A stretch of DNA of 64,000 nt, taken from NCBI RefSeq assembly GCF_000768315.1, contig NZ_AQQX01000003.1, positions 310,001-374,000 on the forward strand, in the 5' to 3' direction. The translations under genes were made by a program, and so were the position numbers. The stretch comes from Pseudooceanicola atlanticus. Its GTDB lineage: Bacteria > Pseudomonadota > Alphaproteobacteria > Rhodobacterales > Rhodobacteraceae. Below the pieces are notes generated by a model. That model made no database searches and had not been told where the DNA came from. It worked only from the letters and a program-made list of their open reading frames with translations. This document shows positions 16,380-24,411 of this stretch, in pieces. The stretch's first letter is position 1; every line of letters begins with the position of its first letter.

Positions 16380-16981
16380 TGAAGGATCCGCAGCTGGCCC
16401 TCCACGGGCTGGCGATCAAGAAACACGGAACCGCCGAAGAGGTCGCCGCCATCACCGCGCTCGATCCAGCCGTGGTCACCAAGCACCTCGATGCCGCCGC
16501 CGAGACGGGCCGCGCGCTCAAGACCGGCGACAAGTACATGTTGCAGCCCACGGCGCAGATCGCGCTCAAATCGGCCTATTCCCGCGATTATTCCGATGAA
16601 CGCGCCAATGCCGACATGCAGGCCGCCTATGACGATTTCGAACGGGTGAACGAACAGCTGAAATCGCTCATCACCGAATGGCAGACCATGACTGTCGGCG
16701 GCAAGTCGATGCCCAACGACCATTCCGACAAGGCCTATGACGACAAGATCATCGACCGCCTGGGCGACCTGCACGAACGGGCCGAGCCGGTGCTGGACCG
16801 GCTGGCCGCCGGGCTGCCGCGCCTGTCGGTCTGGAAACAGCTGCTGCTGACCGCGCTGGAACGCGCCGAGGACGGAGAGATCGACTGGGTCTCCGACGCC
16901 CGTTGCATGAGCTACCACACCGCCTGGTTCGAAATGCACGAGGACCTGATCCGCGTGCTTGGCCGCGAACGCCTGGAGTAA
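16376..16981 (+). CDS. 201-aa winged-helix-like protein coupled to the PPDK-like gene
   Basis: The N-terminal ~60 residues look like a winged helix (KHGTAEEVAAITALDPAVVTKHLDAAAETGRALKTGDKYMLQP). The rest is helical and charged, ending in SYHTAWFEMHEDLIRVLGRERL. The gene starts within the stop of CoA ligase 2 and ends 3 bp before the PPDK-like gene, so all three are co-translated. I have the impression that similar C-terminal sequences accompany short PPDK proteins in other bacteria, but cannot confirm it. It may be an accessory subunit or regulator of the phosphotransferase rather than a transcription factor. Start: tandem ATGATG at 16376. Confidence 0.8.
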   Translation: MMKDPQLALHGLAIKKHGTAEEVAAITALDPAVVTKHLDAAAETGRALKTGDKYMLQPTAQIALKSAYSRDYSDERANADMQAAYDDFERVNEQLKSLITEWQTMTVGGKSMPNDHSDKAYDDKIIDRLGDLHERAEPVLDRLAAGLPRLSVWKQLLLTALERAEDGEIDWVSDARCMSYHTAWFEMHEDLIRVLGRERLE

Positions 16982-16984
16982 CCC

Positions 16985-18757
16985 ATGACCCGCTGGACCA
17001 CGAAACTCGACGGCTCGGACCTGCCCGACAAGCTGCTGATCGGCGGCAAGGGCTGGTCGGTCGCGCGCATGGCCGCCCTTGGCCTGACCGTGCCGCCCGC
17101 CTTCGTCATCACGACCGAGGCCTGCACCGAATACCGCCGCACCAAGGATTTCCCCGACGGCCTGATCGACGAGATCGCCGAGGGCCTGTCCTGGCTCGAG
17201 GCACAGACCGGCCGCACCTATGGCCACGGCCCCTCGCCGCTGCTGGTCTCCGTGCGCTCCGGTGCCGCGATCTCCATGCCCGGCATGATGGATACCGTGC
17301 TCAACATGGGCATCTGCGGCGAAACCGAAACCGCCCTGACCGAGGAATGCGGCGACCCGGCCTTTGCCCGGGACACCCATCGCCGGTTTCATGAACTCTA
17401 CAGCCACATCGTGCTCAAGACCGACGCGGGCGAGCTGTCCAATGACGACACGGCGCAGGACTGGGCCGAAACCATCCGCGCGGCCTCGGGCAAGGACCTG
17501 CCCGCCGACCCGACCGACCGGCTGCACGCCGCCGTCCGCGCGGTGTTCGAAAGCTGGGACTCGCGGCGGGCCAAGCGCTACCGCAAGCATCACGACATCT
17601 CGGACGATCTCGGCACGGCCGTGGTCATCCAGGCGATGGTCTTCGGCAACATGAGCGGCGCCTCGGGCACCGGCGTCATGTTCTCGCGCAACCCGATCGA
17701 CGGCAATCCGACGCCCTACGGCGAATACCTCGTCAACGCCCAGGGCGAAGACGTGGTGTCGGGCAAGTTCACGCCCAGGCCACTCGACACGATGCGCGAC
17801 ACCGTGCCCGAGGCGCATGACGCCCTGCTCGACGGCGCCCGCCGGCTCGAGGTCGAAAACGGCGACGTGCAGGACATCGAATTCACCGTGCAGGACGGCA
17901 CGCTCTATTTCCTTCAGGCCCGCGCCGCCAAACGCGCGCCCGAAGCGGCGCTGAAGATCGCCACCGACATGCTGGACGAGGGCACGATCGACGAGGCCAC
18001 CGCCCTCACCCGCATCACCCCCGACCAGGTCCGCTCCCTGCTGGCCCCGCGCCTGGCCGACGGCGCCGCCGCCTCTGCGGAAACGCTGGCAAGGGGCGAA
18101 GCGGCCTCTCCCGGCATCGGCATCGGTGTCGTCGTCACCGACAGTGACGAGGCCGAACGCCGCGCCGCCAATGGCGAGGCCGTGATCCTGGCCCGCGCCA
18201 CCACCAGCCCCGACGACCTGCACGGCATGATCGCCGCCATGGCCGTCGTGACCGAACGGGGCGGATCGACCAGCCATGCCGCCGTCGTCAGCCGCGCCCT
18301 GGGCGTGCCCTGCGTCACCGGCTGCGGCGACGCCACCGTCACCGCGCTTGCGGGCCGCACCATCACCGTCGACGGCGCCGAGGGCCTGATCCTCGCCGAT
18401 GCGCTCGACGTGCAGGAACCCGACGAAACCGCGCTCTCGGGCATCGTGCGCCTGACCCGGATCGCCGAAGGCGTCAGCCCGGTCAGGGTCATCCTGCCCG
18501 GCGACGCGCCGTCATCGGCGCTCGATCTGAACGCGGTCGAGGGCGGCAGCGAACTGGATCGCCTGCCCGAACTGCTGAAAGGCGTCGATATCGCCGGCGG
18601 CGGTGCGCTGGCCGATGACAAGGGCGTCGCCATCGCGGTCGCGGCCGGGGTGAAAACCATCGTCGGCCAACCCCGCCTCGCCATCCTGCTCGCCGCCCTG
18701 CGCGCGCAGAAAACCAACGAGGATCGCGAAACCATCGCGGTCGAGGCTTCGGTCTGA
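16985..18757 (+). CDS. Truncated pyruvate-phosphate-dikinase-like protein (ATP-grasp plus phosphohistidine domain)
   Basis: A 590-aa protein matching the first two-thirds of PPDK (usually ~880 aa). Residues 1-320 form the ATP-grasp nucleotide-binding region (LLIGGKGWSVARMAALGLTVPPAF, SVRSGAAISMPGMMDTVLN, GTGVMFSRNPIDG, FLQARAAKR). Residues ~370-470 are the swivelling domain with TERGGSTSHAAVVSRALGVPCVTG, catalytic H431. The C-terminal PEP/pyruvate TIM barrel is absent and replaced by ~120 residues of unknown fold. It should therefore phosphorylate its histidine from ATP but cannot make or use PEP itself. The acceptor must be another partner, plausibly the proteins at 12519 and 13293. It is followed by the biotin carrier after 34 bp. 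Confidence 0.88.
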   Translation: MTRWTTKLDGSDLPDKLLIGGKGWSVARMAALGLTVPPAFVITTEACTEYRRTKDFPDGLIDEIAEGLSWLEAQTGRTYGHGPSPLLVSVRSGAAISMPGMMDTVLNMGICGETETALTEECGDPAFARDTHRRFHELYSHIVLKTDAGELSNDDTAQDWAETIRAASGKDLPADPTDRLHAAVRAVFESWDSRRAKRYRKHHDISDDLGTAVVIQAMVFGNMSGASGTGVMFSRNPIDGNPTPYGEYLVNAQGEDVVSGKFTPRPLDTMRDTVPEAHDALLDGARRLEVENGDVQDIEFTVQDGTLYFLQARAAKRAPEAALKIATDMLDEGTIDEATALTRITPDQVRSLLAPRLADGAAASAETLARGEAASPGIGIGVVVTDSDEAERRAANGEAVILARATTSPDDLHGMIAAMAVVTERGGSTSHAAVVSRALGVPCVTGCGDATVTALAGRTITVDGAEGLILADALDVQEPDETALSGIVRLTRIAEGVSPVRVILPGDAPSSALDLNAVEGGSELDRLPELLKGVDIAGGGALADDKGVAIAVAAGVKTIVGQPRLAILLAALRAQKTNEDRETIAVEASV

Positions 18758-18791
18758 ACCCCCAAGGACCCGGTCAGGAACGGAAAAGAAC

Positions 18792-19301
18792 ATGACACTG
18801 AAACAAACCGATATCGAGGCTCTGGTCGAACTCTTCGGCGACAGCTCCTGGAAAGAGATGCACCTGCGCATGGGCGAGGACGAGTTGTTCCTGACCAAGG
18901 ATGCCAACGCCACCAGCCCGATGGCCCGCGGCAATGCCCAACCGGCCACCGCCCCGGCGCCCGCACAGGCTCCAACCCCGGCCCCGGCTCCCGCACAGGC
19001 CCCAACACCAGCCCCCGCCGCGGCCCCGGCCCCCGCGGACAGCACCGACCGCTCCGGCTGGATCGAGGTCAAGGCCCCGAACCTCGGCACCTTCTACCGC
19101 GCCCCCAGCCCCGAGGCCGACCCCTACGTGACCGTGGGCGCAACCGTGACCGAAGAGACCGAGATCTGCCTGATCGAGGTGATGAAACTCTTCACCACCA
19201 TGCGCGCGGGTCTCAAGGGCACCGTTCGCGAGATCGTGGCCCAGGACGGCGACATGGTCGAATTCGGTGCCACGCTCATGTGGATCGAACCCGAGGCCTG
19301 A
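18792..19301 (+). CDS. Biotin carboxyl carrier protein
   Basis: A 169-aa AccB-like carrier. The N-terminal helical region (1-45) is followed by a Pro-Ala-Gln linker (about 52-82) and a biotinyl domain whose attachment lysine is K132 in IEVMKLF, with the usual Met before it. The thumb region EAPDPYVTVG is also recognisable. This organism should have another accB for fatty-acid synthesis; this copy lies immediately before a dedicated biotin carboxylase (4-bp gap), so it serves the pathway-specific carboxylase. Its linker is encoded by an internal DNA repeat (see repeat entry). Confidence 0.93.
   Translation: MTLKQTDIEALVELFGDSSWKEMHLRMGEDELFLTKDANATSPMARGNAQPATAPAPAQAPTPAPAPAQAPTPAPAAAPAPADSTDRSGWIEVKAPNLGTFYRAPSPEADPYVTVGATVTEETEICLIEVMKLFTTMRAGLKGTVREIVAQDGDMVEFGATLMWIEPEA
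18955..19017 (+). repeat. 30-bp tandem duplication encoding the BCCP Pro-Ala linker
   Basis: Two imperfect in-frame copies of a ~30-bp unit containing CCCGCACAGGC and CCAAC, which encode two near-identical APAQAPTPAP decapeptides. This makes the linker length likely to vary between strains. Confidence 0.75.
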
Positions 19302-19304
19302 TCC

Positions 19305-20666
19305 ATGACCGTATCCCGCATCTTCGTGGCCAACCGTGGCGAGATCGCCCAGAGGGTTCTGCGCACCGCCCGCGACATGGGCCTGGAAACCGTGATCGGC
19401 GTGTCCCAGGCCGATGCCGAGGGGCTGCCCGCCCAGATGGCCGACCGCGCCGTCGTGCTGGGCCCCGCCCAGGCCACGCAAAGCTACCTCAACGTCGACC
19501 TTGTGCTTCACGCGGCCAAGGCCACGGGCTGTGACGCGCTGCATCCGGGCTACGGCTTCCTGTCGGAAAAACCCGAACTGGCCCGCCGCTGCGCCGAAGA
19601 GGGCATCACCTTCATCGGCCCGCGCCCCGAAACCATCGAGGATATGGGCGACAAGCTCTCGGCCATCGCCGTGGCCCGCGCCGCCAAGGTGGCGACCGTG
19701 CCCGGCACCGACATGATCGACAGCGCCTCCAAGGCCAAGGCCGCGGCCGAAGAGCTCGGCTACCCCGTGGTGATGAAGGCCAGCGCCGGCGGCGGTGGCA
19801 AGGGCATGTTCCTCGCCCGCTCCGCCGACGGGCTGGAAAGCGCCTTCAACCGCGCCACCCGCGAGGCCCAGGCCGCCTTCGGCGATGGCCGGCTCTACAT
19901 GGAACGCTTCGTCGAAGCCGCCCGCCACGTGGAGGTGCAGGTGATCGGCGACGGCGAAGGCAACGTGATCCATTTCGGCGACCGCGACTGTTCCGTGCAG
20001 CGCCGCTACCAGAAACTGATCGAAGAGGCGCCGGTCACCGCCATGTCCCCTGCCCTGCAGCAGAAACTGCGCGAGGCGGCGGTGCGGCTCTGTGCCCATG
20101 CGAAATATCGCGGCGCCGGCACGGTCGAGTTCCTCTACGATGTCGCGCGCGAGGATTTCTACTTCATCGAGGTCAACTCGCGCATCCAGGTCGAACACCC
20201 GGTGACCGAGGAGATCTCGGGCCACGACCTGATCCACCACCAGATCCTCGCCGCCAGCGGCCAGGGCCTTGTCCTGTCACAGGACGAGATCACCCTGTCC
20301 GGTCACGCGCTCGAGGTCCGCATCAACGCCGAAGACCCGGCCCGCGACTTCGCCCCGGCGCCCGGCCGCCTGACCGCCTGGGCTCCGCCCTTGCAAGACG
20401 GCGTGCGACTCGACAGTCACATGCGCGACGGCGATCTCGTGCCGCCCTTCTATGACAGCATGGTCGGCAAGCTGATCACCCGCGCCAGGACCCGCGACGA
20501 CGCGATCGAAGCAATGCTGCGCGCCATCCGCGATTTCCGGGTCGAGGGCATCACCACGACGCTGCCCTTCGCCGCCCGCATCATCGACCACCCCGATTTC
20601 CGGGAAAACCGTATCACCACGCGCTGGCTCGAGGATCAGTTCCTCGCGGCGCAAGACGTTGCCTGA
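19305..20666 (+). CDS. Biotin carboxylase subunit
   Basis: A 453-aa AccC-type enzyme that carboxylates biotin on the carrier protein using ATP and bicarbonate. It has the N-terminal IFVANRGEIAQRVLRTAR, the glycine-rich ATP-grasp loop MKASAGGGGKGMF, the DRDCSVQRRYQKLIEEAP segment and the active-site EVNSRIQVEHPVTEEISGHDL with the catalytic Glu/Arg. Length and motifs are complete, so the enzyme should be active. It sits between its carrier and carboxyltransferase genes with 3- and 11-bp gaps, forming a three-subunit biotin enzyme distinct from the housekeeping acetyl-CoA carboxylase. Confidence 0.94.
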   Translation: MTVSRIFVANRGEIAQRVLRTARDMGLETVIGVSQADAEGLPAQMADRAVVLGPAQATQSYLNVDLVLHAAKATGCDALHPGYGFLSEKPELARRCAEEGITFIGPRPETIEDMGDKLSAIAVARAAKVATVPGTDMIDSASKAKAAAEELGYPVVMKASAGGGGKGMFLARSADGLESAFNRATREAQAAFGDGRLYMERFVEAARHVEVQVIGDGEGNVIHFGDRDCSVQRRYQKLIEEAPVTAMSPALQQKLREAAVRLCAHAKYRGAGTVEFLYDVAREDFYFIEVNSRIQVEHPVTEEISGHDLIHHQILAASGQGLVLSQDEITLSGHALEVRINAEDPARDFAPAPGRLTAWAPPLQDGVRLDSHMRDGDLVPPFYDSMVGKLITRARTRDDAIEAMLRAIRDFRVEGITTTLPFAARIIDHPDFRENRITTRWLEDQFLAAQDVA

Positions 20667-20677
20667 AGGAGACCAAG

Positions 20678-22138
20678 ATGGCCCATGTTGAATTCCTCGA
20701 CGAGACCATGCGCGACGGCCAGCAAAGCCTCTGGGGCATGAGAATGCAGGCCGGCATGGCCTTGCCGGTCTCCCCCCTCATCGACCGGACCGGGTTCCGG
20801 GTGATCGACCTGGCCGGGTCGTCGCTGATGGAGGTGCTGATCAAGCACGCCCAGGAAAACCCCTGGGAAGGGCTCGACCTGCTGGTCAATTCCATGCCGC
20901 GCACGCGGCTGCGGGGCGGCATGCGCTCCAACGCCTCCGTCACCTTCGGGGTGACGCCGGATGCGCTGATGGACCTGTGGATGCGGCAGCTGAACGAACA
21001 CGGCATCCGGTCCTTCTGGATCTACGACGTGCTCTACAACATCGACAAGATGCACCGCCTCGCCAAGGTGGCCAAGGAATACGGGTCCGAGGTCGCCGGA
21101 TCGATCATGTACGTGCAATCGCCGGTCCATACCGACGATTACTTTGCTGAAAAGGCCGGGCAGATGGCCGCCTCTCCGGATATCGACACGATCCTGCTTT
21201 ATGATACTGCCGGCGTGCTGGAAAAAGAGCGGCTTCAGACCCTGATCCCCGCGATCCGCGCCAAGATCGGCGACAAGCCGATCGAGTTTCACGCCAACAA
21301 CATCCTCGGCCAGTCCGGCAAGGCCTACCTGGACGCGGTGGACCTGGGCGTCACGATCCTGCACACCGCCTCGCGCTCCATGGCCAACGGCCCCTCGGTG
21401 CCGTCGACGGAAAGCGTGGTCAAGAACCTCGAGATCCTGGGCCACACCCACAACCTCGACAAGACGCTCTTCAAACCGGTCGAGGAGCACTTCCGCGCCG
21501 TCGGCAAGGCGGCGGGCTTCCTGGTGGACCAGTTCAACGAATACGACGTGCTGGCCGTGCATCACCAGATCCCCGGCGGCATGACCGGCACGCTCAAGGC
21601 GCAGCTGGCTCAGCACAAAATGACCGACCGCCTGGATGACGTGCTCGAGGAAACCGCCAAGGTGCGGCGCGAACTGGGCTATCCCGGCATGGCGACGCCG
21701 TTCTCCCAGCTGGTGGGCACGCTCGCGGTGCTCAACATCGTCACCGGCAAGCGCTACTCCGTCATCCCCGACGAGGTGATCCAGTACGCCGCCGGCTATT
21801 ACGGCGAAACCGTCGCGCCGATCGACGACAACGTGCTTGACCAGATCATGACCTCCTCCCGCGCGAAAGAGGTCCTGGCCGCCCCGCCCGAACAGCCCTC
21901 CATCGAGGATCTGCAAAAGCAATACGGCACCACCGACCCGGACGAGCTGATCCTGCGCGCCCTGGTTCCCGGCCCTGCACTGGACAAGATGCGCGCCGCC
22001 GGGCCGGTCAAGACGACCTACCCGCTGCTCTCCAGCCCGGAACTGGACCAGGTGCGCAAGCTGCTGAAAGTGGCCAACCTGCCGCTCGTCCAGATCCAGA
22101 GCAGCCAGCTCGACCTGACCCTGCGTGGCGGGGCCTGA
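20678..22138 (+). CDS. Carboxyltransferase subunit, divergent pyruvate-carboxylase/oxaloacetate-decarboxylase type
   Basis: A 486-aa HMGL-like TIM-barrel protein plus C-terminal PYC_OADA region, aligning by eye with pyruvate carboxylase CT domains (RDGQQSL, NPWEGL, MYVQSPVHT, HQIPGGMTGTL, GTLAVLNIVTGKRY). The metal-binding Asp is kept (D13). However, the carbamylated lysine of IKDM is Tyr (Y175 in LLYDTAG), the second metal His of HxH is Asn (H205-A-N207), the His after RDA is Gln, and the catalytic Thr/Ser after PGGM is not aligned. The active site is thus remodelled, and the acceptor is probably not pyruvate. It may alternatively use a phosphorylated or enolate acceptor made by the dikinase-like proteins upstream. 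Confidence 0.87.
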   Translation: MAHVEFLDETMRDGQQSLWGMRMQAGMALPVSPLIDRTGFRVIDLAGSSLMEVLIKHAQENPWEGLDLLVNSMPRTRLRGGMRSNASVTFGVTPDALMDLWMRQLNEHGIRSFWIYDVLYNIDKMHRLAKVAKEYGSEVAGSIMYVQSPVHTDDYFAEKAGQMAASPDIDTILLYDTAGVLEKERLQTLIPAIRAKIGDKPIEFHANNILGQSGKAYLDAVDLGVTILHTASRSMANGPSVPSTESVVKNLEILGHTHNLDKTLFKPVEEHFRAVGKAAGFLVDQFNEYDVLAVHHQIPGGMTGTLKAQLAQHKMTDRLDDVLEETAKVRRELGYPGMATPFSQLVGTLAVLNIVTGKRYSVIPDEVIQYAAGYYGETVAPIDDNVLDQIMTSSRAKEVLAAPPEQPSIEDLQKQYGTTDPDELILRALVPGPALDKMRAAGPVKTTYPLLSSPELDQVRKLLKVANLPLVQIQSSQLDLTLRGGA

Positions 22139-22139
22139 C

Positions 22140-23300
22140 ATGCGCCGCGCCGTCATCGTCGATATCCTGCGGACCCCCTTCGGCAAAGGCCGCGAGGGGG
22201 GCGCGCTCTCTCACCTGCACCCGGTGGACCTCTATGCCCGCACGCTGCAGGCACTGCTGGCCCGCACCGGCATCGACCCGGACCTGGTCGAGGACGTGAT
22301 CACCGGCTGCGTCATCCAGGTCGGCGAACAGGCGGCCAATATCGGCCGCCAGGCCGTGCTGGCCGCCGGCCTGCCCGAAACCGTGCCCTCGGTCACGCTG
22401 GACCGCAAATGCGGCTCGGCCCAGCAGGCGATGGATTTCGCCGCCCAGGGCGTCATCGCGGGCGCCTATGACGTCGTGATCGCCGGCGGTGTCGAGATGA
22501 TGAGCCGCGTGTCGATGAAATCGAACCGCATGGGCAAGGACAACATGGGCCCCATGTTCCACGCCCGCTATCCCGATGGGCTGGTCCACCAGGGCATCTC
22601 GGCCGAGCTGATCGCCGCCAAGTGGGGCCTCGACCGCGACGCGATGGACCGCTTCGCCCTGCGCTCCCACCAGCTGGCCGATGCCGCCCGCGACCGGATC
22701 GGCGCGGATGTCATCGACATCGACGGCGTCACCGCCGACGAGGGTCTGCGCCCGTCCTCGACGCTGGACGCCCTCGGCGGCCTGCGCATCGCCTTCCAGG
22801 ACGACGCCCTGCACGACCGCTTCCCGCAGATCAACTGGTCCGTCACCGCGGGCAATTCCAGCCAGGTCACCGACGGCGCAGGCGCCGCCCTGATCATGGA
22901 GGAAAGCCTCGCGCTCAAGCTCGGCCTGACACCGCGTGCCGCCTTTGCGGGCTTTGCCACCGTGGGTGACGATCCGGTGATGATGCTGACAGGCCCGATC
23001 CCCGCCACCGCGAAATTGCTGGCCCGCAAGGGGCTGACCATCGACGACATCGCCGCCTTCGAGGTGAACGAGGCCTTCGCGTCGGTCGTGCTGGCCTGGC
23101 AGGCCGAAACCGGTGCCGACCCGGACCGCGTGAACCGCTATGGCGGCGCCATCGCGCTTGGCCACCCGGTCGGAGCGTCGGGGATGCGCCTCATGGCCAA
23201 CCTCGTCGCAGCACTCGAGGACGGCGCAGGCCGTTACGGGCTTCAGACCATGTGTGAAAGCGGCGGCATGGCCAATGCCACCCTGATCGAACGCGTATAG
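22140..23300 (+). CDS. Acetyl-CoA acyltransferase (thiolase II type)
   Basis: A 386-aa degradative-type thiolase. All catalytic elements are present: nucleophile Cys in LDRKCGSAQQAMD, EVNEAFASV, GHPVGASG and the C-terminal CESGGMANA. It should cleave a beta-ketoacyl-CoA to acetyl-CoA or propionyl-CoA plus a shortened acyl-CoA. The ATG at 22140 is one base after the carboxyltransferase stop; an overlapping GTG at 22125 is less likely. Being in one operon with the carboxylase, it fits a scheme in which carboxylation creates a beta-keto acid whose CoA ester is then thiolysed. Confidence 0.93.
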   Translation: MRRAVIVDILRTPFGKGREGGALSHLHPVDLYARTLQALLARTGIDPDLVEDVITGCVIQVGEQAANIGRQAVLAAGLPETVPSVTLDRKCGSAQQAMDFAAQGVIAGAYDVVIAGGVEMMSRVSMKSNRMGKDNMGPMFHARYPDGLVHQGISAELIAAKWGLDRDAMDRFALRSHQLADAARDRIGADVIDIDGVTADEGLRPSSTLDALGGLRIAFQDDALHDRFPQINWSVTAGNSSQVTDGAGAALIMEESLALKLGLTPRAAFAGFATVGDDPVMMLTGPIPATAKLLARKGLTIDDIAAFEVNEAFASVVLAWQAETGADPDRVNRYGGAIALGHPVGASGMRLMANLVAALEDGAGRYGLQTMCESGGMANATLIERV

Positions 23301-23309
23301 GAGGCCGCG

Positions 23310-23609
23310 ATGTACATCGTATCCGTGCTCTACCCCAAGGGCAATTTCGACCTCGACTATTACCGGCAGAGCCACCTGCCCCTGGTCGACCGGCTGCTCA
23401 CCCCCGAAGGGATGAGCGAAATGGCCTATTGGCAACCGACCGAGGACGCCCCCGACGCGCCGTTTCAACTGATCGCCGAGCTGCGCTTTGCCGATGCCGA
23501 AACCGCCGGAAAGGCGCTGGCGCTGCATGGCAAGACCACGCAGGACGACATCCCGAACTTCACCTCGGTGACACCCTTGATCCTGACGGGAACGCTGCGC
23601 GCGGGCTGA
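23310..23609 (+). CDS. EthD-like small ferredoxin-fold protein
   Basis: A 99-aa protein with the EthD signature (YIVSVLYPKGNFDLDYYRQSHLPLVDRLL, then two beta strands around FQLIAELRFADAETA). EthD-fold proteins are dimeric alpha/beta barrels found in degradation operons for ethers, steroids and aromatics; most lack a proven reaction, some act as lyases or accessory proteins. It starts 9 bp after the thiolase with an AGGAGG ribosome site and is the last gene of the operon, 3 bp from the convergent regulator gene. Confidence 0.85.
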   Translation: MYIVSVLYPKGNFDLDYYRQSHLPLVDRLLTPEGMSEMAYWQPTEDAPDAPFQLIAELRFADAETAGKALALHGKTTQDDIPNFTSVTPLILTGTLRAG

Positions 23610-23612
23610 TCC

Positions 23613-24344
23613 TCAGCCCGCCGCCAGCGGTCGCACCATCCGGTCCACGCCGGCCTGGAACGCATTGTCGTCCAGCCGCGAAATCGACAGCCGCGACCGC
23701 CAGATATGGATGCGCATCAGGCGGTCGGCGCGGATGAACTGCCCTGCCTTGATCGCCGCGATCACCGCCCGGTATTCGTCGAACTGCTTGCTGCGGTCGG
23801 GTTCCGACATCAGCGTCTGGAATTGCAGCCGCAGCAGGTGGATCTGCATCAGCGGGATGATCCGGTGCAGCTCGTCATTGCCCGAGGCCCGGAACAGGAT
23901 GTCGTAGAACTTGCGCCGCGCCTCGATGAAGCTGCGGGAATCCCCCCGATCCTCATGCGCCAACAACTCTTCGCTGACCGCGTCGAATTCCTCGCGCATG
24001 TAGCCCTTGGACACCTGCCGCGCCGCCAGGTTCGCCCCCAGCCCGCAGGTCACTTCCAGCACCTGCAACAGGTCCTGCGCATCCTTGCGGTCCAGCGCGC
24101 GGACGAAGGCGCCGCGGTTCTGGTTCAGCGTCACGATCCCTTCGGCCGCCAGGCGTTTCAGCGCCTCGCGGACCGGGCCACGGCTGACGCCCAGGCTTTC
24201 GGTCAGGTCGGCCTCGACCAGGCGCTGGCCCGGCACCAGCGTGCTGTTCTGAATGGCGGTGATGATGGCGTCGAACACGATGTCCGGTGAACTCTTGGTC
24301 ACGATCTTGGCCTCGGTCACAGTCCTGGAAGACGGTTTCTTCAT
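23613..24344 (-). CDS. GntR-family (FCD/FadR-type) transcriptional regulator
   Basis: A 243-aa regulator. The winged helix is at residues ~20-90 (DAIITAIQNSTLVPGQRLVEADLTESLGVSRGPVREALKRLAAEGIV) and an FCD ligand-binding helical domain covers ~100-230, with His/Asp residues typical of its metal site (FYDILFRASGNDELHRIIPLMQIH). FCD proteins bind carboxylates or acyl-CoA and usually repress. It lies convergent to the carboxylase operon. It is the only regulator in the first 26 kb, so it is the best candidate to bind the four copies of the 17-bp motif. Its own 5' region shows no copy. Confidence 0.92.
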   Translation of the reverse strand: MKKPSSRTVTEAKIVTKSSPDIVFDAIITAIQNSTLVPGQRLVEADLTESLGVSRGPVREALKRLAAEGIVTLNQNRGAFVRALDRKDAQDLLQVLEVTCGLGANLAARQVSKGYMREEFDAVSEELLAHEDRGDSRSFIEARRKFYDILFRASGNDELHRIIPLMQIHLLRLQFQTLMSEPDRSKQFDEYRAVIAAIKAGQFIRADRLMRIHIWRSRLSISRLDDNAFQAGVDRMVRPLAAG

Positions 24345-24411
24345 ATATTAATCCCAAACACCGTTATCGCACAGACCACCTGCCTGTCACGGTGGCCCCG
24401 TTGAAAGTCTA

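Noticed and set aside
16082-20240. Long minus-strand open frames opposite the PPDK-like and biotin genes
   Set aside because: They cover complete plus-strand genes with intact catalytic motifs and show only low-complexity Gly/Ala/Val/His sequence.
18792-22138. Housekeeping acetyl-CoA carboxylase or pyruvate carboxylase
   Set aside because: Acetyl-CoA carboxylase has a different carboxyltransferase (AccA/AccD) and pyruvate carboxylase is normally one chain; the carboxyltransferase here also lacks key pyruvate carboxylase residues.
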